Both the position numbers and the translations under genes were made by a program. Source: Candidatus Poribacteria bacterium (lineage in GTDB: Bacteria > Poribacteria > WGA-4E > WGA-3G). From it: 64,000 nt of DNA. A model generated the notes under the pieces. The model did not search any database. It was given only the letters and a program-made list of their open reading frames with translations, and was not told the origin of the DNA. Position 1 is the first letter of the stretch; each line of letters opens with the position of its first letter. This document shows, piece after piece, positions 1 to 10,600 of the stretch. Location: assembly GCA_026710795.1 (NCBI GenBank), contig JAPOQK010000003.1, forward strand, positions 1 through 64,000, given 5' to 3'.

Positions 1-44
1 AGAAGGAGGTAGGTATAAACACAAATTCACCTATTTTGTAGTGA

Positions 45-310
45 ATGGTTTCTGTGCCTAAGGGACTGTATATGGGTTTTCTAAGTTTCATATCTTACGA
101 ATTATGAAGGTAGGTCAAGATAAGAAAAAGAACAAAAAAGGAGCCCTGAAAAAAAAGCGAAATTCGCGTCACATTCCTTATCCTGACTGAATTCTTTAAG
201 TCACAGGTGACGTGCAAAAGGTCACAATTTATAGCACATACGGATAAACAATATAACGGTAAATTAACGGATATAAGTTTTGCTTCTCTCTACCGGACCG
301 ACAAGAGATT
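45..310 (+). repeat. Dispersed repeat, degraded copy A
   Basis: This stretch matches the reverse complement of 53655-53945 over about 265 bases, with scattered substitutions and small indels; the best block is 160-305. In copy B the repeat carries a 96-codon frame. Here the last ~50 codons of that frame are still open and end at a similar place, but the upstream part is closed by a stop just before an A8 run near 149-156. I read it as a decayed copy of a repeated element or small gene. The rest of 1-569 holds only the gltB promoter; no other gene is seen. Confidence 0.75.
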
Positions 311-380
311 ATATTGAATTGTGAAAAATATATCCGAAAAATCCGAAAACTAAATTACCCTACCCATTAGGAAAATATAC

Positions 381-409
381 TTGACGATTTAATGAATTTA
401 AGATATACT
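381..409 (+). promoter_or_regulatory. Predicted sigma-70 promoter for gltB
   Basis: TTGACG at 381-386 and TATACT at 404-409 are separated by 17 bases, close to the housekeeping consensus. The site lies about 160 bases upstream of the preferred gltB start, leaving a long leader in which I see no recognisable riboswitch. Confidence 0.6.
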
Positions 410-569
410 ATTAAGTTGAGAAAAGAGTTACCTTAAAGAGAATTGAAAGCGAAAAAAGCCTATACGTGCTAATGAATTCGGTATCCAAATCATATATTTT
501 TCCTTTTATTATCATACACAACTTTAACGGATACCTGATAAATTGATTACTTGGAGTATTAGTTTACAA

Positions 570-3500
570 ATGTACGAACATTTATATGAGAAAGATGCCT
601 GTGGAGTCGGTTTTATCGCAAACCGTTCAGGGAGCCGAAGTCATGAAATCCTGAAAATGGCGATACAAGCAGTCACAAATCTGACACACCGAGGGGCAGT
701 TGCTGCTGATGCAAAAACAGGGGACGGTGCAGGCATACTGACACAGATTCCGGAGAAACTATTTAATAAAGAATTAGAGAAACTCGGAGTAAACCTGGAT
801 TCAATTAACGACCTCGCCGTTGGCATGATTTTCCTGCCGGGGAATGACCCTGTTGCACAAGAACGGGGACGAGAAATCATCGCTAACATTTTACAACAAT
901 ACGGATGTCCACTCTTAGGGTGGCGTACAGTTCCTATTGATGTTTCCGCTCTTGGTGAAAAGGCGTTAGCTACACTGCCATTAATTCAGCAGGTGCTTAT
1001 TGGCAGACCAACCCACATACACACCGACCAGTTTGAACGTCGTCTCTATCTTATCTGTAAAGAGTTGGAACATAAAATTACAGATGAGAACCTTGACGAC
1101 TGCCACATTACCTCTTTTTCACATCGGACTATTGTCTATAAAGGACTTCTTGTTGCCTCACAACTTGCAATGTTCTATTCAGACTTGCAAGACATAGACT
1201 TTGAAGCATCATTAGCAGTTTTTCATCAGCGTTACAGTACGAATACATCACCATCATGGTCACTGGCACAACCTTTCCGAATGCTTGCACACAATGGTGA
1301 AATAAACACGTTGATGGGAAATAGGAATTGGATGCGTGCACGTGAAGCAGAAATGAACTCACCTGTATGGAATGAAGATATTAAGAAGCTTGCACCGATT
1401 ATCAACCCTCACGGCAGCGATTCAATGAGTCTTGATAACGTCTTGGAGTTGCTAACACATTCTGATCGTAGTATTCTTCATTCAATGATGTGTTTATTGC
1501 CAGAGGCATACGAGCAGATACCAGATATGCCTCCCGCTTTAAAAGCGTGCTATGAATACCTCTCATGTGTTAGTGAACCATGGGATGGTCCGGCTGCTGT
1601 GGCATTCACAGATGGGAATATCGTTGGTGCCAGTTTGGACAGAAACGGTCTAAGACCGGCTCGCTATAAAGTTACCGATGATGGACTTGTTGTAATGGGT
1701 TCTGAAGTCGGGATTATTGAATTGGACGATAGACGTGTTGTCAAAAAAGGACGTTTAGGTCCAGGGCAGATGATCGCGGTTGATACTTTACGCGGGCAAT
1801 TGTTCATGGATACAGATATCAAAACTGAAGTGGCAAATCATAAGCCTTATAGCAATTGGGTTAAACAGATAATCCATTTAAATGAACTAAAACCTAAACC
1901 CATAGGAACGATAACTCCAGTTCCCGATAATTTGCAGACACAACAGAAAGCATTCGGATATATGATTGAAGATGTGGAACGGTTTATTAAACCGATGGTT
2001 TTGCAAGCCAAAGAAGCGATTGGGTCAATGGGTGATGATACACCTCCCGCAGTCATTTCACGGCATCCACGTTTACTCTATCACTATTTTAAACAACTTT
2101 TTGCACAAGTTACCAATCCGCCAATTGATTCCTTGCGAGAGCGATTGGTCATGTCTCTGACAACGTATCTGGGAAAACGACACAGTTTGCTGACAGAAAC
2201 CGAAAAACATTCCAACGTAATCCGATTGACTTCACCAATTTTGACAAATGGAGAATTGGAAGCATTAAAAACACAAGAATTACCTGAGTTCAAGTACACC
2301 ACTATACCTGTCTGTTTCCGTGTTGCTTCTGGAACACAAGGATTGGAGAGTGCTTTAGATACTTTGTGTGATACAGTTTCAGATGCGGTAACTGCTGGGA
2401 ATACACTCTTGGTCTTGAGTGACAAGGATGTCAATGCTGATTTCTCTCCGATCCCAATGCTACTCGCTGTTGGAGCAGTACATCACTACTTGATCCGTGA
2501 AGGCAAACGGAGACAGGTCAGTATAATCGTTGAAGCAGGAGATCCGCGTGAAGAACATCACTATGCCGTACTACTCGGATATGGAGCGGATGCTATCAAT
2601 CCCTACCTCGCCTTCTCAACTATCGCTGAACTTGCTGAGAACGACGAATTTGAGGATCTTTCAACCGAACAAGCAATTAATAACTATAAAGAAGCGGTTG
2701 AAAAGGGAATCTTGAAGATTATGGCAAAGATGGGTATTTCCACTGTGTCAAGTTATCGTGGTGCACAGATTTTTGAAGCTATCGGTATCAATTCATCAGT
2801 TATTGATCGATGTTTTGTTGGCACGCCATCAAGGTTAAGTGGTATCGGTTTTGAGCATATTGCCGCAGAAACACTGCATTTCCATACTAAAGCTTTTGGT
2901 GGGGTTGATGATAGAAAGACATTACAAGAAGCAGGTTATTTCCGATTTCGGAGAAATGGTGAATTTCACGCATTTAATCCGACTGTTTTCAAAGCATTGC
3001 ATAAATTCGTTAAAAGTGGAGATATTGAAGATTATAACGTATATGCTGAAGCTGTAGAAGTAGGAGAACCTTCCAGCCTTCGAGATTTACTTGATTTCAA
3101 GCCAAGTACTCCGATACCTATTGAAGAGGTAGAATCCGCAGAAGATATTGTTCGTCGCTTTACCACTGGAAGTATGTCTTTTGGTGCCTTAAGCCGTGAA
3201 ACACACGAAACTTTGGCTATCGCAATGAACCGTCTCGGTGCCAAATCAGGTAGTGGTGAAGGTGGCGAGGATAGTGGTCGTTTTGTAAAACAACCCAATG
3301 GTGATCTGGCATCCAGTGCTCTCAAACAGGTTGCCTCTGGACGTTTTGGCGTAACACCGCAGTATCTTGCTTCCGCACGGGAATTGGAAATCAAGATGGC
3401 ACAAGGGTCAAAACCAGGAGAAGGCGGACAAATCCCCGGACATAAAGTTACACTGGAGATTGCGAAGATTCGCCACTCAATTCCTGGGGTTCCCTTAATA

Positions 3501-5051
3501 TCACCACCACCACATCACGATATCTATTCGATAGAAGACCTTGCACAGTTAATTTATGACCTAAAACAGGTGAACCCACGTGCAAAAGTCGCTGTAAAAC
3601 TCGTGTCAGAATTTATGATTGGTACAATTGCATCGGGGGTTGCGAAAGGATACGCAGATGTGATCCAGATAAGTGGACACGAAGGTGGGACTGGGGCTTC
3701 TCCACTTAGCTCCATCAAAAATGCTGGCACACCATGGGAACTCGGTCTTGCGGAAACACAACATCGACTCGTTGAAAATGAATTGCGTGACCGTGTTGTA
3801 CTAAGGGTTGATGGCGGTATGCGTTCAGGACGTGATATCGTCATTGCAGCTATGTTAGGTGCCGAAGAATACGGTTTCGGAACAACTGCGATGGTTGCAA
3901 CGGGGTGTGTAATGGCACGCCAATGCCATTTAAACACTTGTCCTGTCGGTGTTGCTACACAAGATCCAGCACTTCGGGCAAAATACCCTGGCACTCCTGA
4001 AATGGTTGTCAACTTTATGCTCGGTGTAGCAAATGAAATCCGAACAATCCTTGCGAATCTTGGACATCGTTGTCTCAACGATATTATTGGTCGTCCAGAG
4101 TTACTGGAACTTGCTGACTTAGTTGAATATCCAAAGGCAGCAACCCTTGACCTAACCGAGATCCTCTCATCCGCTGATCCAACAGGAGAGATGCCTCGCT
4201 ACCATTTACAAGAACGTAATGACCGTGTAGATACTCCCTTAGATGATCAGATTTTAGATGATGCAGCAACCGCAATTGAGAAGAAAGAACCAATTCAACT
4301 CTCATATCCAATTCACAATACGCATCGAACGGTTGGTGCTAAGTTGTCTGGTGAAATTGCCCATCGATATGGGGATACACCTTTACCCAAAGAAACCATC
4401 CGAATCTACTTTACGGGTAGTGCAGGACAGAGTTTTGGGGCTTTCTGTATCAATGGTATCCAACTTGTTTTGACTGGCGAAGCAAATGATTACGTCGGCA
4501 AAGGAATGGCAGGAGGAGAATTGGTAATTAAACCTTCACCTAATGTCCGATTCAAAACCCATGAAAATACCATCATTGGTAACACTGTGCTATACGGAGC
4601 TACCAACGGGTTTCTATATGCTGCAGGTACAGCCGGTGAACGTTTCTGTGTTCGGAACAGCGGTGCAACTGCTGTTGTTGAAGGTGTAGGAGACCACGGA
4701 TGTGAATATATGACAGGTGGTACCATCGTCATTCTGGGTGAAACAGGTCGAAACTTTGGGGCAGGAATGACAGGTGGAACAGGCTATGTCCTTGATGAAA
4801 ACCAACAATTCGAGAACAAAATCAATCCACAACTAATTAAGTTAGAACGTATTACCGAAAAGGTGGATGAAGACACGTTGGTTGGATTGATACAAAAGCA
4901 TCTTGAGTTGACTGGAAGCCAACGTTCAGAACATATCCTTGATGATTGGGATGAGTTCTTACCTCTTTTCTGGAAAATAGTTACACCGCCACCACCACCG
5001 CCGGCATCGTTGAATCGCAGAACGAGAAAGACTCCTCGAAAGAAAAAGTAA
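570..5051 (+). CDS. Glutamate synthase, large (ferredoxin- or NADPH-type) subunit
   Basis: Makes two glutamates from glutamine and 2-oxoglutarate. The N-terminal class II amidotransferase domain begins with the DACGVGF motif, whose Cys is the glutaminase nucleophile once the short propeptide is removed. The central and FMN domains follow (for example the SMSFGALS segment). The 3Fe-4S cysteines lie in C-x5-C-x4-C near residue 1120, encoded around 3906-3941. A C-terminal Gly-rich beta-helix (GAGMTGGTGYV) comes next. Length, about 1490 residues, is normal. A TTG at 543 would add nine residues; I prefer ATG 570 because GGAG at 553-556 precedes it. The C-terminus is odd: six consecutive prolines followed by a very basic tail. 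No gltD lies beside it, so the electron-donating partner is elsewhere or ferredoxin is used. Confidence 0.96.
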   Translation: MYEHLYEKDACGVGFIANRSGSRSHEILKMAIQAVTNLTHRGAVAADAKTGDGAGILTQIPEKLFNKELEKLGVNLDSINDLAVGMIFLPGNDPVAQERGREIIANILQQYGCPLLGWRTVPIDVSALGEKALATLPLIQQVLIGRPTHIHTDQFERRLYLICKELEHKITDENLDDCHITSFSHRTIVYKGLLVASQLAMFYSDLQDIDFEASLAVFHQRYSTNTSPSWSLAQPFRMLAHNGEINTLMGNRNWMRAREAEMNSPVWNEDIKKLAPIINPHGSDSMSLDNVLELLTHSDRSILHSMMCLLPEAYEQIPDMPPALKACYEYLSCVSEPWDGPAAVAFTDGNIVGASLDRNGLRPARYKVTDDGLVVMGSEVGIIELDDRRVVKKGRLGPGQMIAVDTLRGQLFMDTDIKTEVANHKPYSNWVKQIIHLNELKPKPIGTITPVPDNLQTQQKAFGYMIEDVERFIKPMVLQAKEAIGSMGDDTPPAVISRHPRLLYHYFKQLFAQVTNPPIDSLRERLVMSLTTYLGKRHSLLTETEKHSNVIRLTSPILTNGELEALKTQELPEFKYTTIPVCFRVASGTQGLESALDTLCDTVSDAVTAGNTLLVLSDKDVNADFSPIPMLLAVGAVHHYLIREGKRRQVSIIVEAGDPREEHHYAVLLGYGADAINPYLAFSTIAELAENDEFEDLSTEQAINNYKEAVEKGILKIMAKMGISTVSSYRGAQIFEAIGINSSVIDRCFVGTPSRLSGIGFEHIAAETLHFHTKAFGGVDDRKTLQEAGYFRFRRNGEFHAFNPTVFKALHKFVKSGDIEDYNVYAEAVEVGEPSSLRDLLDFKPSTPIPIEEVESAEDIVRRFTTGSMSFGALSRETHETLAIAMNRLGAKSGSGEGGEDSGRFVKQPNGDLASSALKQVASGRFGVTPQYLASARELEIKMAQGSKPGEGGQIPGHKVTLEIAKIRHSIPGVPLISPPPHHDIYSIEDLAQLIYDLKQVNPRAKVAVKLVSEFMIGTIASGVAKGYADVIQISGHEGGTGASPLSSIKNAGTPWELGLAETQHRLVENELRDRVVLRVDGGMRSGRDIVIAAMLGAEEYGFGTTAMVATGCVMARQCHLNTCPVGVATQDPALRAKYPGTPEMVVNFMLGVANEIRTILANLGHRCLNDIIGRPELLELADLVEYPKAATLDLTEILSSADPTGEMPRYHLQERNDRVDTPLDDQILDDAATAIEKKEPIQLSYPIHNTHRTVGAKLSGEIAHRYGDTPLPKETIRIYFTGSAGQSFGAFCINGIQLVLTGEANDYVGKGMAGGELVIKPSPNVRFKTHENTIIGNTVLYGATNGFLYAAGTAGERFCVRNSGATAVVEGVGDHGCEYMTGGTIVILGETGRNFGAGMTGGTGYVLDENQQFENKINPQLIKLERITEKVDEDTLVGLIQKHLELTGSQRSEHILDDWDEFLPLFWKIVTPPPPPPASLNRRTRKTPRKKK

Positions 5052-5091
5052 CTATTTCCGATTGAAAATAAAACATTAGCAATGTTAGAAA

Positions 5092-5135
5092 AGCATAAAG
5101 CCTCTAATTGAAACTATCATTAGAGGCTTTATGCT
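5092..5135. terminator. Bidirectional terminator between gltB and exbD
   Basis: A perfect 16-bp stem (AGCATAAAGCCTCTAA pairing with 5120-5135) encloses a 12-base loop. It lies between convergent genes, 40 bases past the gltB stop, and probably serves both strands. The U-tract is weak. Confidence 0.7.
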
Positions 5136-5241
5136 ATTTATGTCAATCTAACTTCACTGAATAGTGATGCTTAAGTATGAAAGTAGCACGTAATGCAATT
5201 TCGGTATAATGAGTCTAACTCATCATCTTAGCATCGTGCTT

Positions 5242-5682
5242 TCAATTAACTGATCCGCCGCCTTCATCTTCAGCGACAGCGAATGCAACTTCAAGTCCTT
5301 CAACTTTAGCGGATCGCATCTTTGCTCGTTCTACCACGTCAATGACACGTCCATGTTTTGCTCGTTTATCTGCTTTAATAATCAAAGTGCTAATTTGGTG
5401 TTCATTGGCAGCTATAAAGAGTCCTACCTCTTCCAAAGTTTGCATCTCACGATCATCAATAGCAATTCTGCCATCGCTACTGATAAACAAGTTATATTTT
5501 TTCCTCGGAAATTCGTGTTCTGTCGAGGAATCTGGCAAAGTGACACTAAATGGGGGTGGAACCCGCATAATGGCAGAAACCATGAAAAAAATGAGTAATA
5601 GGAATACGCAATCAATCATAGGAGCCATCGGTATATCGTCGTCACTACCGGTATTTCGTCTACGTCTCATTTGGAGAGCCAT
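5242..5682 (-). CDS. ExbD/TolR-family proton-channel protein (second copy)
   Basis: An inner-membrane partner of ExbB that converts proton-motive force into motion of TonB- or TolA-type proteins. The short basic cytoplasmic N-terminus (MRRRR) is followed by one membrane span, residues about 21-40, containing Asp24, the conserved proton-pathway aspartate, in MAPMIDCVFLLLIFFMV. The rest is a periplasmic domain of about 100 residues. Length (146) is typical of ExbD. A strong ribosome site (GGAAGGAGG) precedes the ATG. It is the last gene of the exbB-exbD-exbD operon, 48 bases after the first exbD. The two ExbD proteins share the membrane segment but differ in the periplasmic part, so they may form a mixed ring or address different partners. 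Confidence 0.93.
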   Translation of the reverse strand: MALQMRRRRNTGSDDDIPMAPMIDCVFLLLIFFMVSAIMRVPPPFSVTLPDSSTEHEFPRKKYNLFISSDGRIAIDDREMQTLEEVGLFIAANEHQISTLIIKADKRAKHGRVIDVVERAKMRSAKVEGLEVAFAVAEDEGGGSVN

Positions 5683-5730
5683 GTGTATCCTCCTTCCAAA
5701 ATGGTTGGAACCGTAATCAAATTACACGCG

Positions 5731-6180
5731 TCATTCTCGCGCGGTAATAGCGAATCCAATTTTGTCAATACCCGCATCTTTTGCTGTATCCATTACCCTT
5801 ACAATCTGTTCGTGAAGGACATCACGTTGGGATTGGATAATAAGCATTGTTTTCTGTTCTTCAGGTGCATTAAGAAGAAGTGAAAACATTTCATCAAACT
5901 GTACAACCGCCCCATTCAAAAGCATTGTGCCGTCTTTATCGCTAACCGTAGGATTATCGATCTTGACAACAAGTCCTTTGGGTTTGTCCTTTGAAGGTTC
6001 ACCGGGAGGTGGAAGTTGCACCCGAATACCCGGCATAGGAGCAAAGGTTGTGGACACCATGAAGAAAATCAGGAGCAGGAATACACAATCAATCATAGGA
6101 GCCATACTGAGCGTAGGCGGTTTACGTTCACGTATTCGTGTTGCCATAAGGCTTAATTTGGCTTCACCAAGTTGTTGCAT
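5731..6180 (-). CDS. ExbD/TolR-family proton-channel protein (first copy)
   Basis: An ExbD-type subunit of the energy-transducing complex. One membrane span lies at residues 28-46 (MAPMIDCVFLLLIFFMV), with Asp31 as the conserved proton-handling residue; a periplasmic domain of about 100 residues follows. The ATG at 6180 has GGGAGA upstream; Met12 (MATRIRE) is a possible alternative start. It lies 60 bases downstream of exbB and upstream of a second exbD, an arrangement common in bacteria with several TonB-like systems. No tonB is present in the window. Confidence 0.92.
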   Translation of the reverse strand: MQQLGEAKLSLMATRIRERKPPTLSMAPMIDCVFLLLIFFMVSTTFAPMPGIRVQLPPPGEPSKDKPKGLVVKIDNPTVSDKDGTMLLNGAVVQFDEMFSLLLNAPEEQKTMLIIQSQRDVLHEQIVRVMDTAKDAGIDKIGFAITARE

Positions 6181-6240
6181 TTCAAGATTCTCCCTTATTT
6201 AGGAGCAAGGCGAGGAGCAAAAGCCCGCGCCAGGCTATAA

Positions 6241-7305
6241 TTAGGCGTTCGCTTCACCAACAATCAACTGGTTGACGATTTCAGTAGAAACCTGTGAGAT
6301 TTCGACCATATGCCTATTAACCCAACTATCAAACAATTGGAAGAAAATCAAGCACGGAATAGCAACTGTCAAACCACCAGCAGTCGTTAGAAGAGCCTGT
6401 GAGATACCACCTGCGAGCTGTTGCGGGTCACCAGTACCTTCAAGCGCGATTGTGGTAAAGGCTGTAATCATACCTGTAACAGTTCCAAGCAGACCGAATA
6501 AAGGTGAAACCACTGCTACTGTTCCAAGCACTGGTAGGTTCCGTTCTAATTCCGGAATTTCAAGGAGACTTGCTTCTTCAATGGCTTCCTGGATTTCCTC
6601 TTTTGTAATATCTCTTTCCTCAATCTGAGCTTGACTATATCTGAGTAGTCCAGCCTTTAGGACATTAGCAAGCGGTCCTCCTGCTTCTTCGCAAGTTGAG
6701 ACTGCTTCCATAATATTCTCTTTCCGTAATGAATCGGCAATGCTTGCTATGAACTGCTCAGTGCCAATTCGTGAACGACTACGAATGAAAGTGAAAAGTC
6801 TTTCAATAATGAAAGTTAATGCGACAACAGAACAGATGGCTAACGGATAGAACACAAAGCCAAATTTCTTGAAAAAAGAGACGATGTTATCTTTTTCTCT
6901 CATTTTGATGCGGTCAAAAATTTCACCACCAGCTGCAACGACTTTAGACTTACCAAATCGGTCACCGTACCCTTCTTTTGAAACACTAATTGTGTAACGT
7001 CCAGCAGGTAGACCTGTTTTTTCATAGATACCGTCTTTGTCTGTAGTGACTATATGTTCCTCTCCATCAGCACTATTCACGATTTTAACGGTAACATCTT
7101 CAATTGGTTTCTGTTCTGTAGAAGTATCTATAATTTCACCCTTAATTGTTGCACCAACTCCCATAGAATCGCCTACATCTTGGGTTTCTGCACTTTCATC
7201 TGCAGCATCAACAGTAGGTGCTTCAACTTCATCTTGTGCCAAAACTATGCCAGCAGACATAAACATACATGCTACTAACATTAAAATTAAACTTAAACGA
7301 GTCAT
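6241..7305 (-). CDS. ExbB/TolQ-family proton channel with signal peptide and regulatory-like beta domain
   Basis: The C-terminal 210 residues form a MotA/TolQ/ExbB channel: three membrane segments, including PLFGLLGTVTGMITAF and AGGISQALLTTAGGL. It powers a TonB- or Tol-like system with the two ExbD downstream. Unusually, the protein begins with a signal peptide (MTRLSLILMLVACMFMSAG...AQ). An acidic linker follows, then a domain of about 80 residues resembling the carboxypeptidase regulatory-like/Cna-B fold (GEIIDTSTEQKPIEDVTVKI... LPAGRYTISVSKEGY). A start at 7356 is possible, but ATG 7305 has AAAGGAG upstream and gives a clean signal peptide. The 312 bases before it hold a palindrome and the upstream gene's terminator. 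Confidence 0.92.
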   Translation of the reverse strand: MTRLSLILMLVACMFMSAGIVLAQDEVEAPTVDAADESAETQDVGDSMGVGATIKGEIIDTSTEQKPIEDVTVKIVNSADGEEHIVTTDKDGIYEKTGLPAGRYTISVSKEGYGDRFGKSKVVAAGGEIFDRIKMREKDNIVSFFKKFGFVFYPLAICSVVALTFIIERLFTFIRSRSRIGTEQFIASIADSLRKENIMEAVSTCEEAGGPLANVLKAGLLRYSQAQIEERDITKEEIQEAIEEASLLEIPELERNLPVLGTVAVVSPLFGLLGTVTGMITAFTTIALEGTGDPQQLAGGISQALLTTAGGLTVAIPCLIFFQLFDSWVNRHMVEISQVSTEIVNQLIVGEANA

Positions 7306-7375
7306 TCGTCCTGGTTCTCCTTTAGTAAAATGCCTATTCGGCAAATATGTATTCAATAAGAACTAATAATGTGAT

Positions 7376-7397
7376 TAGCACATCTCCAGATGTGCTA
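7376..7397. promoter_or_regulatory. Palindrome upstream of exbB (possible operator)
   Basis: TAGCACATCT and AGATGTGCTA form a perfect 10-bp inverted repeat around two bases. It sits about 70 bases before the exbB start, in the gap after the outer-membrane lipoprotein gene. With a two-base spacer it suits a dimeric repressor better than a terminator. No regulator can be assigned. Confidence 0.35.
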
Positions 7398-7573
7398 TAG
7401 TATGTGAATTATCAACACCTGATAACTTCAATAGATACGTGTCTTTCAGGCTCCGCTATATGTTAAAATAATTAACCTAAACAACATACTCATATAAGGT
7501 AACACCTGAATGGATACGAAGTTGCGCTTCATTTGATAATAGGCACAAAAACATAACCATATATTTCGAAATG

Positions 7574-7606
7574 TTATGCTGGATGCAAAAATTGCACCCA
7601 GCATAA
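7574..7606 (-). terminator. Hairpin after the outer-membrane lipoprotein gene
   Basis: A 14-bp stem with one G-U pair (TTATGCTGGATGCA / TGCACCCAGCATAA) starts 12 bases past the stop at 7618. No clear U-tract follows, so it may act as an mRNA 3' stabiliser or a weak terminator. Confidence 0.5.
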
Positions 7607-7617
7607 GGCTAAGGTAT

Positions 7618-10600
7618 TTAGAAACCCATCATTGCTCGCACAAACGTTGTATTACTGGTTGTGTTCTTGAGTAAGATGGTTGTTCTGCGGTAACCAGCCA
7701 GTACGACGATATTGAAACCGAGCCATTCACCTCTGTTAATTGCTTGTATTTCAAATATTCGCTTTCGCAAATCTGGTCTATAGCGAATTGGTACCGATTC
7801 ATCTGGTCCGAAAATAGACAGATAGTCTCTAAAGTTTTTGTCTCGGTTCGTAAACTTCCTATATTGGAAGCCGCCTAAGATGTTCATTCTCGGTGAGAAT
7901 TGGTAATCCAGACGTATACCAAGGACATCCTCTCTACTTCTACGGTTAAAACGCAGATATTCAACTGGTTCATCGTCTGTGGGAACGAAGTGTCGTGCGT
8001 TGAGTACTTCACCAATTTCTTCTGCGGTTCTATCAAAAGCACGATCCCAAATATATTTGACCATTGGTGTCAACGTTAAATCTTCACCGATTCTATCAAC
8101 ATACGGAAGATCGCCGAGTGGGATTTCATATTTTGCCTTGAGAATAGTCTGTTGGCTACGTATGTTCCGTTCGGGATAACGACGCAACTTCCAGTTATCT
8201 ACATCGTAGATTAGACCGGTGTCAGCAGGATCAAGTGCATTAATACCGTGGTCAGGGTAGAACGGATATTCTCTCCTTTGTCCACTTGTCCGAACTTGTT
8301 CATCGGGAACAAGGAAATCTACACGTTCATCCGGTTCAAACAACTCTGCCCCTGAATCGTACTCAACATCTAAGAATATAGCATCCTCTTCATCAAGTTC
8401 AAATTGCTTCTGCAAGACGACGAGGAGTTTTGCTTCCAGTGTCAGGTTTGGTATAGCCTGATAGAGGAATTGCAGTGTTGTTGTGTTTACGCGGGCATTG
8501 TAGTAATCAAGTTCGTCCTCGGTTTGTTCTGCTTCCAAGTCACCAACCTGTAATGTTATGGTGTAATCAGGGATATCGTCTCTTACGCGGACGAATCTAT
8601 TTTGGAATAGAACGGTACCGAAATCAGGAATGTCACGTTGATAAATGACGTGTAGGTATTTAGAGTCATTTTGACGACGACTTGAAACTTCGCTTTCATT
8701 CAACCATCCGACATGAAGGGATAGATTATCAAGTAGATCATATTCTGCTTTGATATGATAACCTTCTCTGTCAATACCGTATTCATATTGTGGTTCAAAA
8801 TCATCTTCTAATGAATCGATTGTTCCGTTATTATTCAAGTCGATTAAATCGGTGAAGACTGGGGGATCTGCCTCAAAAATGAGAAAATCTTCTTGGTAGT
8901 CTAAGATACCATTCTGATCTCTATCATCAGCGCGAGGGAGAACTCCATCAAAGTCAACATCGTCAGGCCAATCGTCATCATCATCATCATCTTCAACCAG
9001 CGCATAATTGGTATCATCCCAAGGGGCTCGCTCCAATGAAGGACCGGCAGGTGGAAGAGTATAAGTTTGGTCACGTCCACCATTTGCACCGAAGTTCAAA
9101 TATGTTGTGGTATAACCAGGATCAATGTGGTATAAGACACCTTCAAGGTAAAGTTTACCAAAACGTGATTTGAGCTGGACGAACCATGCGGTTTCCCTAC
9201 CCAGCATACCATCGCCGTCTTCATCTGTGCCATCTCCACCGAGCATGGCTTCAAAACGTTCACCCGTGGATTCTGAATATGTAGGGATACCGTTGGCATC
9301 TATGGCAACTCCATCTGCACCGATTGAGGTATTAGTCGTTTCTTCCCCGTCTTCAGTTTCAATAACGGTTTTGACACGACTAAATCCGACCTGATCTTTT
9401 GGAATAGTGGGATATTGTTTATATTTGCCGTTAATAGAATAGTGTGCTCTTACAAATACATTCCCGATTGTTCCTTCCAGATCTAAGCCGTAGAGAAGCG
9501 CAGCTCTTGCAGCACCATAACGATATGTAACCTTTCGTGGTCTTCCTTCACCATCCCATTCAGTAGGATTATCAAGGAGAACTGCTCTGTTGTCAGTATA
9601 ATCTGGAGACTGACCATAGTTTCCGGGAGCTTCAATGATATCACGATAAGGCATTTGTAAATGCCCATCTTCAGTTTTTATCCATTCTTGAATTTCAGGA
9701 TCGGATTCGGCTTGATTTGCTTCACTAAAACCGATAACTGCGATGTTGTAATCACCCGCAACGACCATTTCAAACATAACATCTTTAACTGTCCGTGGGT
9801 CAATATCATGATCAGCAAATATTAGGTCGTATTTCATTTTACTGAAACCGTCAACGATTTTCCATTCACCATCAACGGAATCACGCACTTGATCAGTAGC
9901 AGGATCAACAGGCTCAATATCATCTATGAATATCTCAATTTCCTGTTTTGCTTCTGGCAGAAGATTTGGTTCATATCCTGCTTCAAGGTCTTCTGCGCTT
10001 GTTTCTTCAAGTGCTTGTGTAATAACCGTAATTTTCATCATTTTGAAAGCAGCACCAACGCCACCCTGAAACCTATCCTCAAGAATGTTCTGGAGTTCAT
10101 CTCCTGAAAGTGCAGCACGGTCATTCGTATTAATAAAGGTTTCGTATAGGTGATTATCTTCGGGAGAATCATCACGGAAGACAACTGTAATGCTTTCTGG
10201 TGGGGTATTTGCAACGGTTCCCATAAACGGGTTTTCTACGCGTTCTGGATGTTCTTTATGCAAGTTGATATAGGTAAACCCGACACGGAAAATGTCTCCT
10301 AAAAGACCTTGTCCACGGAAACCTACAAGACGTGCGTTTTCAATATGTCGTAATCCCGCATCTTCGTTTAACCCATTTCTGCGACCAAGGTTAGGTGCAA
10401 GGTTCGCTGCTGTATCTGCAAGTTGCACTGGGTTTGAGATACGTGAATTGATTAAGGTAAAGAGATGTCTTTCCTGTGCAAAAGAGATGTCCCACCGAAA
10501 TCCGTCAAATTCTGTTTTGTATATCGCATACCGATTTGGGAATAAGGTGGACGGTTTGAGACGTATGTGGTCACCAATAGCAAACTCGGTATATCTACCT

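Noticed and set aside
3554-4078. 174-codon frame on the minus strand inside gltB
   Set aside because: Antisense shadow of a strongly conserved coding region; no ribosome site or family resemblance.
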